Counted from the stretch's first letter, positions 8,103 to 17,722 are shown. The stretch is 64,000 nucleotides of DNA from Actinobacillus indolicus (GCF_004519515.1 NZ_CP038145.1:744001-808000), one strand, 5' to 3'. Notes: generated by a model not told the origin, from the letters alone. A program made the numbers and translations.

Positions 8103-8734
8103 TTTTGATCCTTAGCTTCCGCTTTTTTGAACGTACCTTTGTGCACTTCCGTATGACAATCCACACAGAGTTTTACACGCTGTTTTGACTCAGTCGCTTT
8201 CATCGGCTCTTTTTCTGGGTGAAGTTTGTGACAGTTTACACATGCAATCTTGTTAGCGTGAGTATCGTGCGCCCAGAATTTTTCACGTAATTTGTCAGGA
8301 TTATGACAAGCAAAACAGACTTGGTTTTGCTCTTCGACTGAACGCTCTAAGGCTGGATTTCTCGCTTTACCATGAGCGTTAAAACGCATTACGTCTTTCA
8401 CACCTTTACGGTGATTTTCAGAAATATTGCCATGGCAGCTTACACAGTTAAGCGGTTTGCCGTTATTTGGGCTCACTGTCTCTGGCTGAAAGTGTTTGCC
8501 TTCATGTTTGAAGCGAGAAAGATGCCCGTGACAGTTCACACAATAGGTATTTGGATCACGGCGAGAATCTTTAGCGATAGTTGCACCATCGACATTATCC
8601 AATGGATTTGTCCAAATAGGCTGTGGCTGTGCTGGCATTTCTGCCAACACATTCGAAGAAATTGCAAAAAAACTCACTAAAGTGACCGCTTGTAAGGCGA
8701 TCATTCGCCCGACTTTTGAGAAAATATGTTTCAT
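8099..8734 (-). CDS. nrfB: NrfB, pentaheme cytochrome c
   Basis: A secreted electron donor to NrfA. Five CXXCH motifs are present (CVNCH, CVSCH, CFACH, CVNCH, CVDCH). The N-terminal signal peptide MKHIFSKVGRMIALQAVTLV ends near ISSNVLA. I chose the ATG at 8734 (211 residues): GTGGAGG just upstream is its ribosome site, whereas starting at the GTG at 8746 would make that site coding. It sits between nrfA and nrfC in a tight operon. Confidence 0.95.
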   Translation of the reverse strand: MKHIFSKVGRMIALQAVTLVSFFAISSNVLAEMPAQPQPIWTNPLDNVDGATIAKDSRRDPNTYCVNCHGHLSRFKHEGKHFQPETVSPNNGKPLNCVSCHGNISENHRKGVKDVMRFNAHGKARNPALERSVEEQNQVCFACHNPDKLREKFWAHDTHANKIACVNCHKLHPEKEPMKATESKQRVKLCVDCHTEVHKGTFKKAEAKDQK

Positions 8735-8754
8735 AGTAGCCTCCACTTAGCAAA

Positions 8755-10212
8755 TTATTTTGCGTCCGCAGGTAATAAGCCTTTCTCTTTCGCTTCTTTT
8801 TCCCATTGAGGTACTACGGTGCGTAAGAATTCTTCTTTCGCTGCTTTCTCTTTATCAAAGTCGATGCCGACCACTTGTTGTGCTTTCGCTTTTGTTGAAA
8901 TATCAGGGAACTCAATCGGAGTTTGTACACCGTGTTTCGTTAAGATGACAGCAAGTTTAGTACGTGCATCTGCCGCTCGATCTAAGCCTGTTCCGATCAC
9001 ATGAAGAATTACATCAGGTGCGTGCATATGACCGCCGTGACCTGCTGCTGAGTAGTCCCAACGCCACTGTGCATGACGAATTGCTTGCAATGCATCTTTC
9101 ATCTCTTCTTCAGTTGCACCCGCTTCCCATGCTTTTTTCGCTTCAAAGTGTGCTTTTACAATTTGGTCTTCTAAACGGATCATGACATCTTTGATCTGTT
9201 TTTTATGCTCTTTCACACGTGCTTGTAAGCTCTCTTTGCTTTGTTCGTGACAGGTTTTACAAGTATGTTCAAAGTTATCAAATGGATTGCCGATTTTGTG
9301 ATCCGTATAGACTTTACCGTCTTTGGTTTCCACTTTTGGCATATGGCAATCAATACAGGTTACACCGTTTTTACCGTGCGTACCTAATGCCCAAGTTTCG
9401 AAGTCTGGGTGCTGCGCTTTTAACATTGGTGCTTTTGACAAGCCGTGAACCCAGTCAGTAAATTTGATTTCATCGTAGTATTTTTCCATACTATCGACAT
9501 CAACACCTTTATCCCAAGGGAATGTCACCGCTTTTTCTTTACCCGCAAAGTAGTATTCTACGTGGCAGTTTGAACATACCGCTGCACGTTTACCATGTTT
9601 GTCTAACGTATCGAATTTCCAGCCAATCACTTCTAATGCACGTAAAACATGTGGACGAGCAACACGTAATGCTGCTTTGCCATCTTTAAATTCTTGAGAA
9701 GTAGTATCGTGACAGTCCGCACAACCGATAGGATTTACGATTTCTGAACCATATTTAGCCCATTTAGCATCAAAATAACCCACTTCGCCTTTTTCTGCGA
9801 TCATACGTGGCACATCTGGACTTTTACACGCCCAACACGCCATTGGTTGAGGACCAGCATCTGGTTCCATTGGTGCGCCTGTACGCAAAATGTTACGCAC
9901 GTCGGTAACCGCATAGAAGTGACCACGCGGTTTGTTGTAGTCTTTTGAGAAGGCATAGCCCGTCCAAAGAATCACTAAACGAGGATCTTCTTCTAATGCA
10001 CTCACCACCTCTTTAGATTCAGCGGTCGCCGCCCAAGATTGATATTGTAAAGGATAGAGTTCCGCAAATTTATGATTTGCTGACTCAATCTTCACATCAG
10101 GCTTTGGACCTTCAAATTCTTTGGCTTCCCCTGCCCAAGCAGAATGAATACACCCCATCATCGCCATTGTTGCAACAAGGCTGTTTCTTAACATTTTGCT
10201 TACTCGTTTCAC
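8755..10212 (-). CDS. nrfA: NrfA, ammonia-forming cytochrome c nitrite reductase
   Basis: The catalytic pentaheme enzyme that reduces nitrite to ammonium in the periplasm. It has the diagnostic lysine-ligated heme motif CWACK plus four regular motifs (CADCH, CSNCH, CIDCH, CKTCH). A Sec signal ends at HSAWA. I favour the GTG at 10212 (485 residues), since GGGAGG lies five bases before it; the ATG at 10194 (479 residues, close to E. coli length) is the alternative. It is the first gene of nrfABCD and has an FNR-like site 126 bases upstream. Confidence 0.96.
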   Translation of the reverse strand: MKRVSKMLRNSLVATMAMMGCIHSAWAGEAKEFEGPKPDVKIESANHKFAELYPLQYQSWAATAESKEVVSALEEDPRLVILWTGYAFSKDYNKPRGHFYAVTDVRNILRTGAPMEPDAGPQPMACWACKSPDVPRMIAEKGEVGYFDAKWAKYGSEIVNPIGCADCHDTTSQEFKDGKAALRVARPHVLRALEVIGWKFDTLDKHGKRAAVCSNCHVEYYFAGKEKAVTFPWDKGVDVDSMEKYYDEIKFTDWVHGLSKAPMLKAQHPDFETWALGTHGKNGVTCIDCHMPKVETKDGKVYTDHKIGNPFDNFEHTCKTCHEQSKESLQARVKEHKKQIKDVMIRLEDQIVKAHFEAKKAWEAGATEEEMKDALQAIRHAQWRWDYSAAGHGGHMHAPDVILHVIGTGLDRAADARTKLAVILTKHGVQTPIEFPDISTKAKAQQVVGIDFDKEKAAKEEFLRTVVPQWEKEAKEKGLLPADAK

Positions 10213-10310
10213 GCGAGCCTCCCACATAACTTGCTAAAAATGATAATTTTTCTTATTTAAAAACAATAAGATAGTAAAAGATATATTTGAAATGTATAAA
10301 AAGACAAAAG

Positions 10311-10351
10311 AATTTACTAGAGAATTTTGCAGTTTATTTGAAGTAAATCAA
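10311..10351 (-). promoter_or_regulatory. FNR-type site and promoter of nrfABCD
   Basis: TTGAAGTAAATCAA at 10338-10351 matches the FNR consensus TTGAT-N4-ATCAA at nine of ten fixed positions. On the minus strand a -10-like TAAATT lies at 10311-10316, which puts the site centre near -41.5 of a start around 10303. This is the geometry of a class II FNR-activated promoter and fits anaerobic induction of nrf. Confidence 0.7.
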
Positions 10352-10399
10352 ATAATCAGAATTAATTGATGACGAAACAACCAAATAAAAAAAAGATAT

Positions 10400-10421
10400 A
10401 AAAAAAGCACCTTAAGGTGCT
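10400..10421 (-). terminator. terminator of the tRNA array
   Basis: The 16-base palindrome AGCACCTTAAGGTGCT (10406-10421) is followed on the minus strand by a run of Ts. It lies 16 bases past the last tRNA-Leu. Confidence 0.88.
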
Positions 10422-10437
10422 ATCTTCTATTTTGAAA

Positions 10438-10524
10438 TGGTGCCCGAGGCCAGACTTGAACTGGCACGCCCCGAAAGGCGAGGGATTTTAAATCCCTTGC
10501 GTCTACCGATTCCGCCACTCGGGC
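10438..10524 (-). tRNA. tRNA-Leu (anticodon TAA), distal copy
   Basis: An 87-base class II tRNA with acceptor GCCCGAG/CTCGGGC, anticodon loop TTTAAAA, a long variable arm and encoded CCA. It is the promoter-distal member of the six-tRNA array. Confidence 0.96.
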
Positions 10525-10541
10525 ATAAACGCATTATAAAA

Positions 10542-10617
<76 letters not shown>

Positions 10618-10646
10618 ATTGATTTGCCAAATTGTTTTTCTGTAAA

Positions 10647-10733
10647 TGGTGCCCGAGGCCAGACTTGAACTGGCACGCCCCGAAAGGCGAGGGATTTTAA
10701 ATCCCTTGCGTCTACCGATTCCGCCACTCGGGC
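10647..10733 (-). tRNA. tRNA-Leu (anticodon TAA), middle copy
   Basis: Identical in the gene region to the copies at 10438-10524 and 10857-10943. The spacer on its 3' side is also duplicated, showing that the whole unit of about 210 bases was copied. Confidence 0.96.
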
Positions 10734-10751
10734 ATAAACGCATCATAAAAA

Positions 10752-10827
<76 letters not shown>

Positions 10828-10856
10828 ATTGATTTGCCAAATTGTTTTTCTGTAAA

Positions 10857-10943
10857 TGGTGCCCGAGGCCAGACTTGAACTGGCACGCCCCGAAAGGCGA
10901 GGGATTTTAAATCCCTTGCGTCTACCGATTCCGCCACTCGGGC
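10857..10943 (-). tRNA. tRNA-Leu (anticodon TAA), proximal copy
   Basis: Same 87-base tRNA-Leu as the other two copies. The 5' flank differs slightly (ACTACGC rather than ATAAACGC). Confidence 0.96.
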
Positions 10944-10960
10944 ACTACGCATTACAAAAA

Positions 10961-11036
<76 letters not shown>

Positions 11037-11062
11037 AATAAAAACGCTACGTTACCGTAGCG
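11037..11062 (-). terminator. terminator-like hairpin in the tRNA leader
   Basis: CGCTACG (11045-11051) pairs with CGTAGCG (11056-11062) around TTAC. On the minus strand it is followed by TTTTTATT and then immediately by the tRNA-Gly 5' end. It looks like an intrinsic terminator but lies between the array promoter and the first tRNA. It might belong to mfd readthrough, act as an attenuator, or serve in processing. Confidence 0.5.
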
Positions 11063-11076
11063 AATTTGTGTGGAGC

Positions 11077-11104
11077 ATTCTAGTGATTTTTAAATTTTTG
11101 TCAA
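11077..11104 (-). promoter_or_regulatory. promoter of the tRNA-Gly/tRNA-Leu array
   Basis: On the minus strand a consensus TTGACA (11099-11104) and TAGAAT (11077-11082) are separated by 16 bases, followed by GCTCC, a GC-rich discriminator as in stringently controlled stable-RNA promoters. Confidence 0.82.
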
Positions 11105-11216
11105 ATACAAATCTTAAAAATTTATTTGTTCGGCTAAATTTTAGAAACTTCTTGGAAAATTTTCGGACAGTTCACCGATTTTGCAAAAAATCAGATCGAT
11201 CTGACCACTTGTGATA

Positions 11217-14200
11217 TTAATCTTTCATTAAACCTTCGATCAACTCTGACACAAACGTCAAACGATCTTCCGCCCGTTCCATTGGCTTGGTAAAGCGGAA
11301 CTTCAACGGGCCGTCAAATTTATAGACATTTTTATCCGCTTGGATCAGTTTTAAAAACTTCATCGGATCAGGCGTTGCGGTTGGTTTAAACTCAAGATAA
11401 CCGCCGTTGATCCCTGCATCGACTTTTTTCAACTGCAACCCTTTTGCCAAATGGCGTAACTGGGTAATTTGGAACAGGTTTTTCGTGGCTTCAGGCAGTA
11501 AACCGAAACGGTCAATCAGCTCAATTTTCAGATCTTTTAAGGCTTCGTCACTCTCTGCACTGGCAATCCGTTTATAGAACGACAAACGCATATTCACATC
11601 TGGCAGATAATCATCAGGCAGTAACGCAGGCACGCGTAATTCAATCTCCACTTGCTGTTGGGTAATTTCATCTAAAGTTGGTTCACGCCCTTCTTGTAAG
11701 GCTTTGACCGCATTTTCAAGCAGTTCCATATAGAGGGAGAAGCCTAAGCTCTCAATCTGTCCGCTCTGTTCGCTCCCCAGCAGTTCACCCGCTCCACGAA
11801 TTTCAAGATCGTGGGTCGCCAGCACAAAGCCTGCCCCAAGGTTATCAATGCTACTCATCGCTTCAAGCCGTTGTTGAGCGTCTTTAGTTAGCGTTTTTGG
11901 CGGTGGGGTTAGCATATAGGCATAGGCTTGGTGGTGCGAGCGTCCGACACGCCCACGCAGTTGGTGTAGCTGTGCCAAGCCGAATTTATCCGCTCGCTCA
12001 ATAATAATGGTATTGGCGGTCGGCACGTCAATCCCGGTTTCAATAATGGTTGAGCAAACCAACAGGTTAAAGCGTTGGTGGTAAAAATCAGACATTACCC
12101 GTTCCAACTCACGCTCTCGCATCTGCCCGTGTCCGATCACAATGCGGGCTTCCGGCACGAGTTCGGCAAGCTGTTGAGCAGTATTTTCAATGGTCGCTAC
12201 ATCGTTATGCAGATAATAAACTTGTCCACCACGCAGAATTTCACGCAAAATCGCTTCTTTGATCACCGTATCATCGCTTTGTCGTACAAAGGTTTTGATC
12301 GATAAACGGCGAGCCGGCGGACTGGCGATAATCGACAGATCTCGCATTCCGTTCAACGCCATATTGAGCGTTCTTGGAATTGGCGTTGCCGTGAGCGTGA
12401 GAATATCAATGTTAGCTCGCAGTTGCTTAATTCGCTCTTTTTGACGCACGCCGAAACGGTGTTCTTCGTCAATCACCAGCAAGCCAAGATCCTTGAACTG
12501 CACATCTTCTTGCAATAATTTATGCGTACCGACCAAAATATCGACCTTGCCGTCCGCCACTTTTGCCAAAATTTCTTTCTGCTCTTTGGCGGTTTTAAAA
12601 CGGGAAAGCACTTCGACATTGATCGGATAATTAGCAAAACGATCTTTAAAATTCTCAAAATGTTGCTGTGCCAACAAGGTTGTCGGGGCAAGGATTGCCA
12701 CTTGTTTATGGTTCATCACCGCCAAAAAGGTAGCTCGCATTGCCACTTCGGTTTTACCAAAGCCGACATCACCACACACAAGGCGATCCATCGCTTTCGG
12801 CAAGCACATATCGCTAATCACTGCATTGATCGCCGTTTTCTGATCTTCGGTTTCTTCAAACGGGAATGTGTTGCTAAATTGCACGAACGCATCACGATCG
12901 TACTCGAACGCAAAGCCTTTTTGCGATTCACGTTTCGCATAGACATCAAGCAATTCCGCCGCCACATCACGAATTTTCTCCGCCGCTTTCTGACGGGTTT
13001 TCGCCCACGCTTCCGATCCCAGCTTATGCAACGGAGCATTTTCATCCGTGCCACCGATATAACGGCTAATTAAATGGAGCGAAGCCACCGGCACATAAAG
13101 TTTGGCATCGTTGGCATAATGCAATACAAGGTATTCCGCCTTAATACCGCCTGCGTCAAGGGTGGTTAAACCGCCATAACGCCCTACCCCATTTTCCAAA
13201 TGCACCACCGCTTGCCCGATTTTCAGCTCGGCAAGGTTGCGGATCAAGGTATCAGGATTAACAGTTTTACGGCTTTTTTCTTGTCGGCGACTTTGCTGAA
13301 CCTTTTCGCCTAACAGATCTGTTTCGCAAATTATCGCCAGTTTTTGACCGCTTGTTTCAATAATAAACCCTTGATCAAGCGGTGAAATTAGCAAAGAAAT
13401 TGGCGAATTGATCTCAGCCAGTTGCTTCACTTGCTTTGGCTTGATATTCAGCGGTGCAAGTAGTTCCAGCAAGGTTTCCCGTCTGCCTTCCGTTTCCACC
13501 GAAAAGAGAATTTGCCCCTTGAATGTCTGCTGAAACTGTAAAAAAGAGACAAAAGGTTCTTTTTGGTTGGATTGCACCGCAATGTCAGGCAACGGCTCAA
13601 GGTTGGCGTTCAGCTTCGCCGCCGAACTTCGTACTTTCTCGTTGGTTAAAGTTAAACGTGGATAGCCTTTTAGCTGTTGGTTAATCTGATCGATATTGAA
13701 CCAAAGCTGTTCAGGTGGGAGCAACGGTCGCATCGGATCGACACGGCGACTTTCATAACGTCTTGCAGTATCCTGTTGAAATTGCTCGGCTTTTTGCTGA
13801 ATATCGGCAAAGGTAATAAACAGCGTCTGTTCAGGCAGATAGTCAAACAAACTCGCCATTTGCTCAAAAAAGAGCGGTTGCCAGTACTCAATCCCTGCAT
13901 TCAAAATGCCCTTGCTCACCTGCTGATAAATATGCTCAGGTTCACGGCGGATTTCCCCAAATTGTTCACGGAATTTGCCACGAAAATACTCGATCCCGTT
14001 GCTATCTGTCGGGAACTCGTGGGCTGGCAATAAGTTGATTTCGTCAATCTGCTCAATGGTACGTTGATTATCCACATCAAAGGTGCGGATCGTATCGATT
14101 TCATCGTCAAAAAAGTCCAAGCGATAAGGGGAATTTGCCCCCATCGGATAAAGGTCGAGCAATGCCCCACGCACTGCATATTCGCCATATTCCAGCACTT

Positions 14201-14672
14201 GTTCCACCGCTCGATAACCGGCATTTTCCAGCTGTAAGCGTAATTTCTCAATCGAAAAACGGTCGCCTTTTTTAATCAACAATACGTTGTTCGCCAAATA
14301 ATTCGGCGGACAGACTTTTTGTAATAAGGTGTTGATTGGCAACAGGAAAATCTGCTTCTGCCCTTGTTGCAACTGAAATAAAGCAGATAAACGGGCGGAA
14401 ATAATATCTTGATGTGGCGAGAAATTGTCGTAAGGCAAGGTTTCCCAGTCAGGAAAAAGCTGTACAGGCAGTTTAGTAAAGCTCGGCAAACTTTTTTCCA
14501 ACCGCAACGCCGTACGGGTATCAGGTGTAACCACCACCGTCAAGCCTTGAAATTGCTGGCTTGCCTGCACAATCGCAAGGGTATCCGAATGCCCGATTAA
14601 GTTACCTAAAGTTTGATGATCTTGATGTGTGCTGTCCGCTTTCGGCAGACGAAATTGAAGTTCAAATGACAT
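11217..14672 (-). CDS. mfd: transcription-repair coupling factor
   Basis: Mfd removes RNA polymerase stalled at DNA damage and recruits UvrA. The protein has the N-terminal UvrB-like module, the RNA polymerase interaction domain (QAVVHLENGVGRYGG), the RecG-like translocase with GDVGFGKTEVA (Walker A), DEEH and TATPIPRTLNMAL, and the C-terminal UvrA-binding domain. I place the start at the ATG at 14672 (MSFELQFRLPKADS, 1151 residues, close to E. coli's 1148); an upstream GTG at 14741 would add 23 unrelated residues. An uptake signal directly abuts the ATG, and no Shine-Dalgarno is evident. Confidence 0.97.
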   Translation of the reverse strand: MSFELQFRLPKADSTHQDHQTLGNLIGHSDTLAIVQASQQFQGLTVVVTPDTRTALRLEKSLPSFTKLPVQLFPDWETLPYDNFSPHQDIISARLSALFQLQQGQKQIFLLPINTLLQKVCPPNYLANNVLLIKKGDRFSIEKLRLQLENAGYRAVEQVLEYGEYAVRGALLDLYPMGANSPYRLDFFDDEIDTIRTFDVDNQRTIEQIDEINLLPAHEFPTDSNGIEYFRGKFREQFGEIRREPEHIYQQVSKGILNAGIEYWQPLFFEQMASLFDYLPEQTLFITFADIQQKAEQFQQDTARRYESRRVDPMRPLLPPEQLWFNIDQINQQLKGYPRLTLTNEKVRSSAAKLNANLEPLPDIAVQSNQKEPFVSFLQFQQTFKGQILFSVETEGRRETLLELLAPLNIKPKQVKQLAEINSPISLLISPLDQGFIIETSGQKLAIICETDLLGEKVQQSRRQEKSRKTVNPDTLIRNLAELKIGQAVVHLENGVGRYGGLTTLDAGGIKAEYLVLHYANDAKLYVPVASLHLISRYIGGTDENAPLHKLGSEAWAKTRQKAAEKIRDVAAELLDVYAKRESQKGFAFEYDRDAFVQFSNTFPFEETEDQKTAINAVISDMCLPKAMDRLVCGDVGFGKTEVAMRATFLAVMNHKQVAILAPTTLLAQQHFENFKDRFANYPINVEVLSRFKTAKEQKEILAKVADGKVDILVGTHKLLQEDVQFKDLGLLVIDEEHRFGVRQKERIKQLRANIDILTLTATPIPRTLNMALNGMRDLSIIASPPARRLSIKTFVRQSDDTVIKEAILREILRGGQVYYLHNDVATIENTAQQLAELVPEARIVIGHGQMRERELERVMSDFYHQRFNLLVCSTIIETGIDVPTANTIIIERADKFGLAQLHQLRGRVGRSHHQAYAYMLTPPPKTLTKDAQQRLEAMSSIDNLGAGFVLATHDLEIRGAGELLGSEQSGQIESLGFSLYMELLENAVKALQEGREPTLDEITQQQVEIELRVPALLPDDYLPDVNMRLSFYKRIASAESDEALKDLKIELIDRFGLLPEATKNLFQITQLRHLAKGLQLKKVDAGINGGYLEFKPTATPDPMKFLKLIQADKNVYKFDGPLKFRFTKPMERAEDRLTFVSELIEGLMKD

Positions 14673-14777
14673 ACAAGCGGTTTGATTTATCCGAAATATT
14701 GCAAATGAAAGAATTGTACTCGCTATGGGAGCTTGTTGCAAAAAATTAGGAAAATCTGACCGCTTGTATCAAAAGTA

Positions 14778-15242
14778 TTAAGCCACTTTCTTGATGATTA
14801 ATCGCTTAATTTGACGTTTTTCTTTACGCTCTACTGTGGTAATTGTGGCCTCAACTAAAGAAGCAGATTCAACACCACAAAACTCGCCAGACACATTCGA
14901 TAAACTAGAGAACTGATTACCTTGGAAATTAAAAGTTTTGAGCTCTTCAATATCAGAATATTTCACATTCTGTTTTTGAATGTTCTTAATCCATTCTTGC
15001 TTAGTAAGCACTAACTCAGCACCAACGTGAACTTCAAAATCGTCCGATAATAATAGTTGTAAAGCAGGAAAATCTCGATATAACAAAGCATTATGAAGCT
15101 GATGATTAAGCTCAATAATCTCTGCTTGAGTCATTTCTCTTTCCGCTTTAATCGATTGAATCGCAGGATAACTCCCTGCAATAGAAGCACTTAATCCGAG
15201 CAGAACGGCAATCACTGGTTGCCAAAACTTCACTTTTTTCAT
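14778..15242 (-). CDS. exported small protein, SnoaL/DUF4440-like (NTF2 fold)
   Basis: A 154-residue protein with an N-terminal signal or anchor (MKKVKFWQPVIAVLLGLSAS). The body (TQAEIIELNHQLHNALLYRDFPALQLLL, DDFEVHVG) has the two-helix-plus-sheet pattern of SnoaL/DUF4440 proteins, a cone-shaped NTF2-like fold with varied roles. I do not recognise a specific function. A single cysteine (FCGVES) is in the mature part. A good ribosome site (GGAGAG) precedes the ATG. It is divergent from the MFS gene. Confidence 0.7.
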   Translation of the reverse strand: MKKVKFWQPVIAVLLGLSASIAGSYPAIQSIKAEREMTQAEIIELNHQLHNALLYRDFPALQLLLSDDFEVHVGAELVLTKQEWIKNIQKQNVKYSDIEELKTFNFQGNQFSSLSNVSGEFCGVESASLVEATITTVERKEKRQIKRLIIKKVA

Positions 15243-15309
15243 TTTTATCTCTCCGAGAATTTGGGTATATTATACACAGATTTTTCCTTTGGCATACTCG
15301 GGTTATGTA

Positions 15310-16380
15310 ATGAATGTTCAAAATATGATTTTGTGGCGTAAATTCTTCTCAGGTTTAGCTTACACCGCAATGCAAAGCGTCTTCTTTATCTATTTACAAT
15401 ATTATAAAGGGTTTGAAGCCAGCCAAATTGCTACCGCATTTTCATTATTGGTGTTCTCTAGCCAAGCCTTTTCATTATTTGCAGGCTCTTGGGGAGATCG
15501 CTTTGGGCGCTCTTATATTATGTTGCTCGGCTGTTTGCTAGATACCTTGGCTTATTTGTTGTTATTGCTGACAAATCAATATATTTTCTTATTGCTTGCG
15601 ACTTTCTGTTTCGGTTTAGGAAGCACCCTATTTGGCACAAATGCGAGAGCTTTTTTACTCACCAATACGGCTGATAACTATACTTCAAAAGCAAAAGCAC
15701 AAGGTAAATTTTTAAAAATTTCTAGTTTGGCATCTATGGTCGCACCACTACTTTCATTGCCATTTATTTTCTACCGCAAAGCCGAATGGCTGATTTGGGT
15801 GAGTTGCTTTATTGAAGTGGCGATGTTGCTCTTTATGCTCAAAGCCATACCGAAAGATGAGTGTAAGACCGCAAAAGGTGGACGCTTTAAATTCAGTGAA
15901 GTGAAAGCAGTTTTAACCAAACGCTTTATTTTTGTACATTTATTGCTCTTTATTCCGCTCGGATTAGGCAGTGCCTTTTATGTGATTTTCCCTTATATTT
16001 TCACTAACTTACTTGATCGGCAAGAGCTGGTTTCTATTGCGTTTTTTGTGAATAACCTGATTGCGGTTTTATTGCAGTCACGCTTTTCACGCAAACTCAA
16101 TCTTGGCATCACCAAACTGGTCTATATTAGCCCGATTTTGATTATGTTGCTGTTCCTTCCATGGTTCTATACTCTGCAATCACTTTCTGTCATCTCTGCC
16201 TTTGCCTACTTAGTGATTTTTGCATTGGTGATTCTGTTTACTAATACGGCATTGGCAAATGTATTGGTGAAATTAGATAAGGGTGAAAATCAAGGGCTGA
16301 TGTTTGGGATGTCTAAAATGATTCTAGCCGTAACGACTGCGGGTATTATGAATGCACTTCCGTTTGTATTTTTGATTTAA
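15310..16380 (+). CDS. MFS transporter, substrate unknown
   Basis: A polytopic membrane protein with about eleven or twelve hydrophobic segments. It contains an MFS loop 2-3 signature variant, GSWGDRFGRSYIML. The ATG at 15310 (356 residues) is taken as the start; an ATG at 15325 is also possible, and the further upstream TTG lies too close to the -10-like TATATTATAC at about 15265. The substrate cannot be told. It converges on pepT across an uptake-signal hairpin. Confidence 0.8.
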   Translation: MNVQNMILWRKFFSGLAYTAMQSVFFIYLQYYKGFEASQIATAFSLLVFSSQAFSLFAGSWGDRFGRSYIMLLGCLLDTLAYLLLLLTNQYIFLLLATFCFGLGSTLFGTNARAFLLTNTADNYTSKAKAQGKFLKISSLASMVAPLLSLPFIFYRKAEWLIWVSCFIEVAMLLFMLKAIPKDECKTAKGGRFKFSEVKAVLTKRFIFVHLLLFIPLGLGSAFYVIFPYIFTNLLDRQELVSIAFFVNNLIAVLLQSRFSRKLNLGITKLVYISPILIMLLFLPWFYTLQSLSVISAFAYLVIFALVILFTNTALANVLVKLDKGENQGLMFGMSKMILAVTTAGIMNALPFVFLI

Positions 16381-16386
16381 GCGTTA

Positions 16387-16444
16387 ACAAGCGGTCAGAT
16401 CATCTCATTTTTTTGCAAAAAAACGATAAGATCCGACCGCTTGT
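16387..16444. terminator. inverted uptake-signal terminator between MFS gene and pepT
   Basis: ACAAGCGGTCAGATC (16387-16401) pairs with GATCCGACCGCTTGT (16430-16444), with an A/T-rich loop holding TTTTTTTGCAAAAAAA. It can serve both converging genes. Confidence 0.75.
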
Positions 16445-16453
16445 CATCACCCC

Positions 16454-17698
16454 TTACTCGAAGTGATGTTCACCAAAAGCTTTTGCAATTCCTACCAGCA
16501 CATTTGTCGCCTGTTCCATCACATCAACAGAAATAAACTCAAAACGTCCGTGGAAGTTTTCGCCACCCGTAAAAATATTTGGCGTTGGTAAGCCCATATA
16601 TGATAGGCGTGAACCGTCGGTACCGCCACGAATTGGCTCTAGGTTTGGCGTAATCCCCTGTGCTTTCATCACATTTTCAGCAATATCAACCAGATAGCGA
16701 TAATCTTTGACGACTTCGTACATATTGCGATATTGCTCGACAATCTCGACTTTACCGCATTGTTCGCCATATTTTTGTTGCATTTGTGCCATACAAGCGG
16801 TGAGATCATTGCCGAATTTTGCTAATTCTTCACGCTCAAAACTGCGTAAAATATAGTGGATTTTACATTCGCTTAAATCGCCCTCAATGTCGTGCAACAT
16901 AATAAAGCCTTCACGCCCTTCACTTGTTGCTGGAGTTAAGTGTGGCGGTAGGCTGTTTTGGAACTCACAAGCTCGCTCTAAGGCGTTGATCATCTTACCT
17001 TTGGCTGTGCCTGGGTGAACACTGCGTCCGTAGAAGGTGACAGTTGCCGCATCGGCATTAAAGTTTTCGTACTGCAATTCCCCAAGCGGTCCGCCGTCTA
17101 AGGTATAGGCAACATCAGCACCAAAGGCTTTGACATCAAAATGATCCGCTCCACGCCCGATCTCTTCATCAGTAGTAAAGCCGATACGGATTTTGCCGTA
17201 TTTGATTTCAGGGTGTGCTAACAAGTATTCTACCGCTGACAGAATAATCGCAATCCCAGATTTATCGTCCGCTCCAAGCAAAGTTGTGCCGTCGGTGGTC
17301 ACAAGCGTATGTCCGACTAAGCCGTTTAAGTTTGGAAAATCCTGTGGCGATAACGTATGCCCACTGCCTTTTAGCAAAATATCACCGCCTTGATACCGCT
17401 CAATAACCTGTGGCTTCACATTTTCGCCGTTGAAATCAGGGGACGTATCAACGTGAGCAAGTAAGCCGAGTACGGGAATGGCTTTGTCGCTATTGGCGGG
17501 CAATGTTGCAAAAACATAGCCGTTAGGATCAACGGAAATCTCGGTTAATCCCATCGTTTCCATTTCAGTTTTGAGTAGATGAAGTAAATCCCACTGTTGC
17601 GGTGAGCTAGGGACAGTTTGGCTTTTCGGATCTGATGTGGTGTGAATTTGAACGTAACGTAATAGGCGTTCAAGTAAGGCAGTTTTAAATGGGATCAT
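16454..17698 (-). CDS. pepT: peptidase T (tripeptide aminopeptidase)
   Basis: A cytoplasmic M20 zinc peptidase that removes N-terminal residues from tripeptides. Zinc and catalytic motifs are visible: LLAHVDTSPD, GADDKSG, TTDEEIGRGADHF, RSVHPGTAKG and GGENFHGRFE. The 414-residue length is standard. AAGGAGA precedes the ATG. An uptake signal lies inside the gene at 16793-16801. It is read in the same direction as recF, 24 bases behind it. Confidence 0.96.
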   Translation of the reverse strand: MIPFKTALLERLLRYVQIHTTSDPKSQTVPSSPQQWDLLHLLKTEMETMGLTEISVDPNGYVFATLPANSDKAIPVLGLLAHVDTSPDFNGENVKPQVIERYQGGDILLKGSGHTLSPQDFPNLNGLVGHTLVTTDGTTLLGADDKSGIAIILSAVEYLLAHPEIKYGKIRIGFTTDEEIGRGADHFDVKAFGADVAYTLDGGPLGELQYENFNADAATVTFYGRSVHPGTAKGKMINALERACEFQNSLPPHLTPATSEGREGFIMLHDIEGDLSECKIHYILRSFEREELAKFGNDLTACMAQMQQKYGEQCGKVEIVEQYRNMYEVVKDYRYLVDIAENVMKAQGITPNLEPIRGGTDGSRLSYMGLPTPNIFTGGENFHGRFEFISVDVMEQATNVLVGIAKAFGEHHFE

Positions 17699-17722
17699 TA
17701 TTTTCTCCTTTTGGTGAATGGA

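Noticed and set aside
11100..11216. Possible small RNA between mfd and the tRNA promoter
   Set aside because: Only a degenerate uptake-signal pair and AT-rich sequence are seen, with no promoter or terminator of its own.
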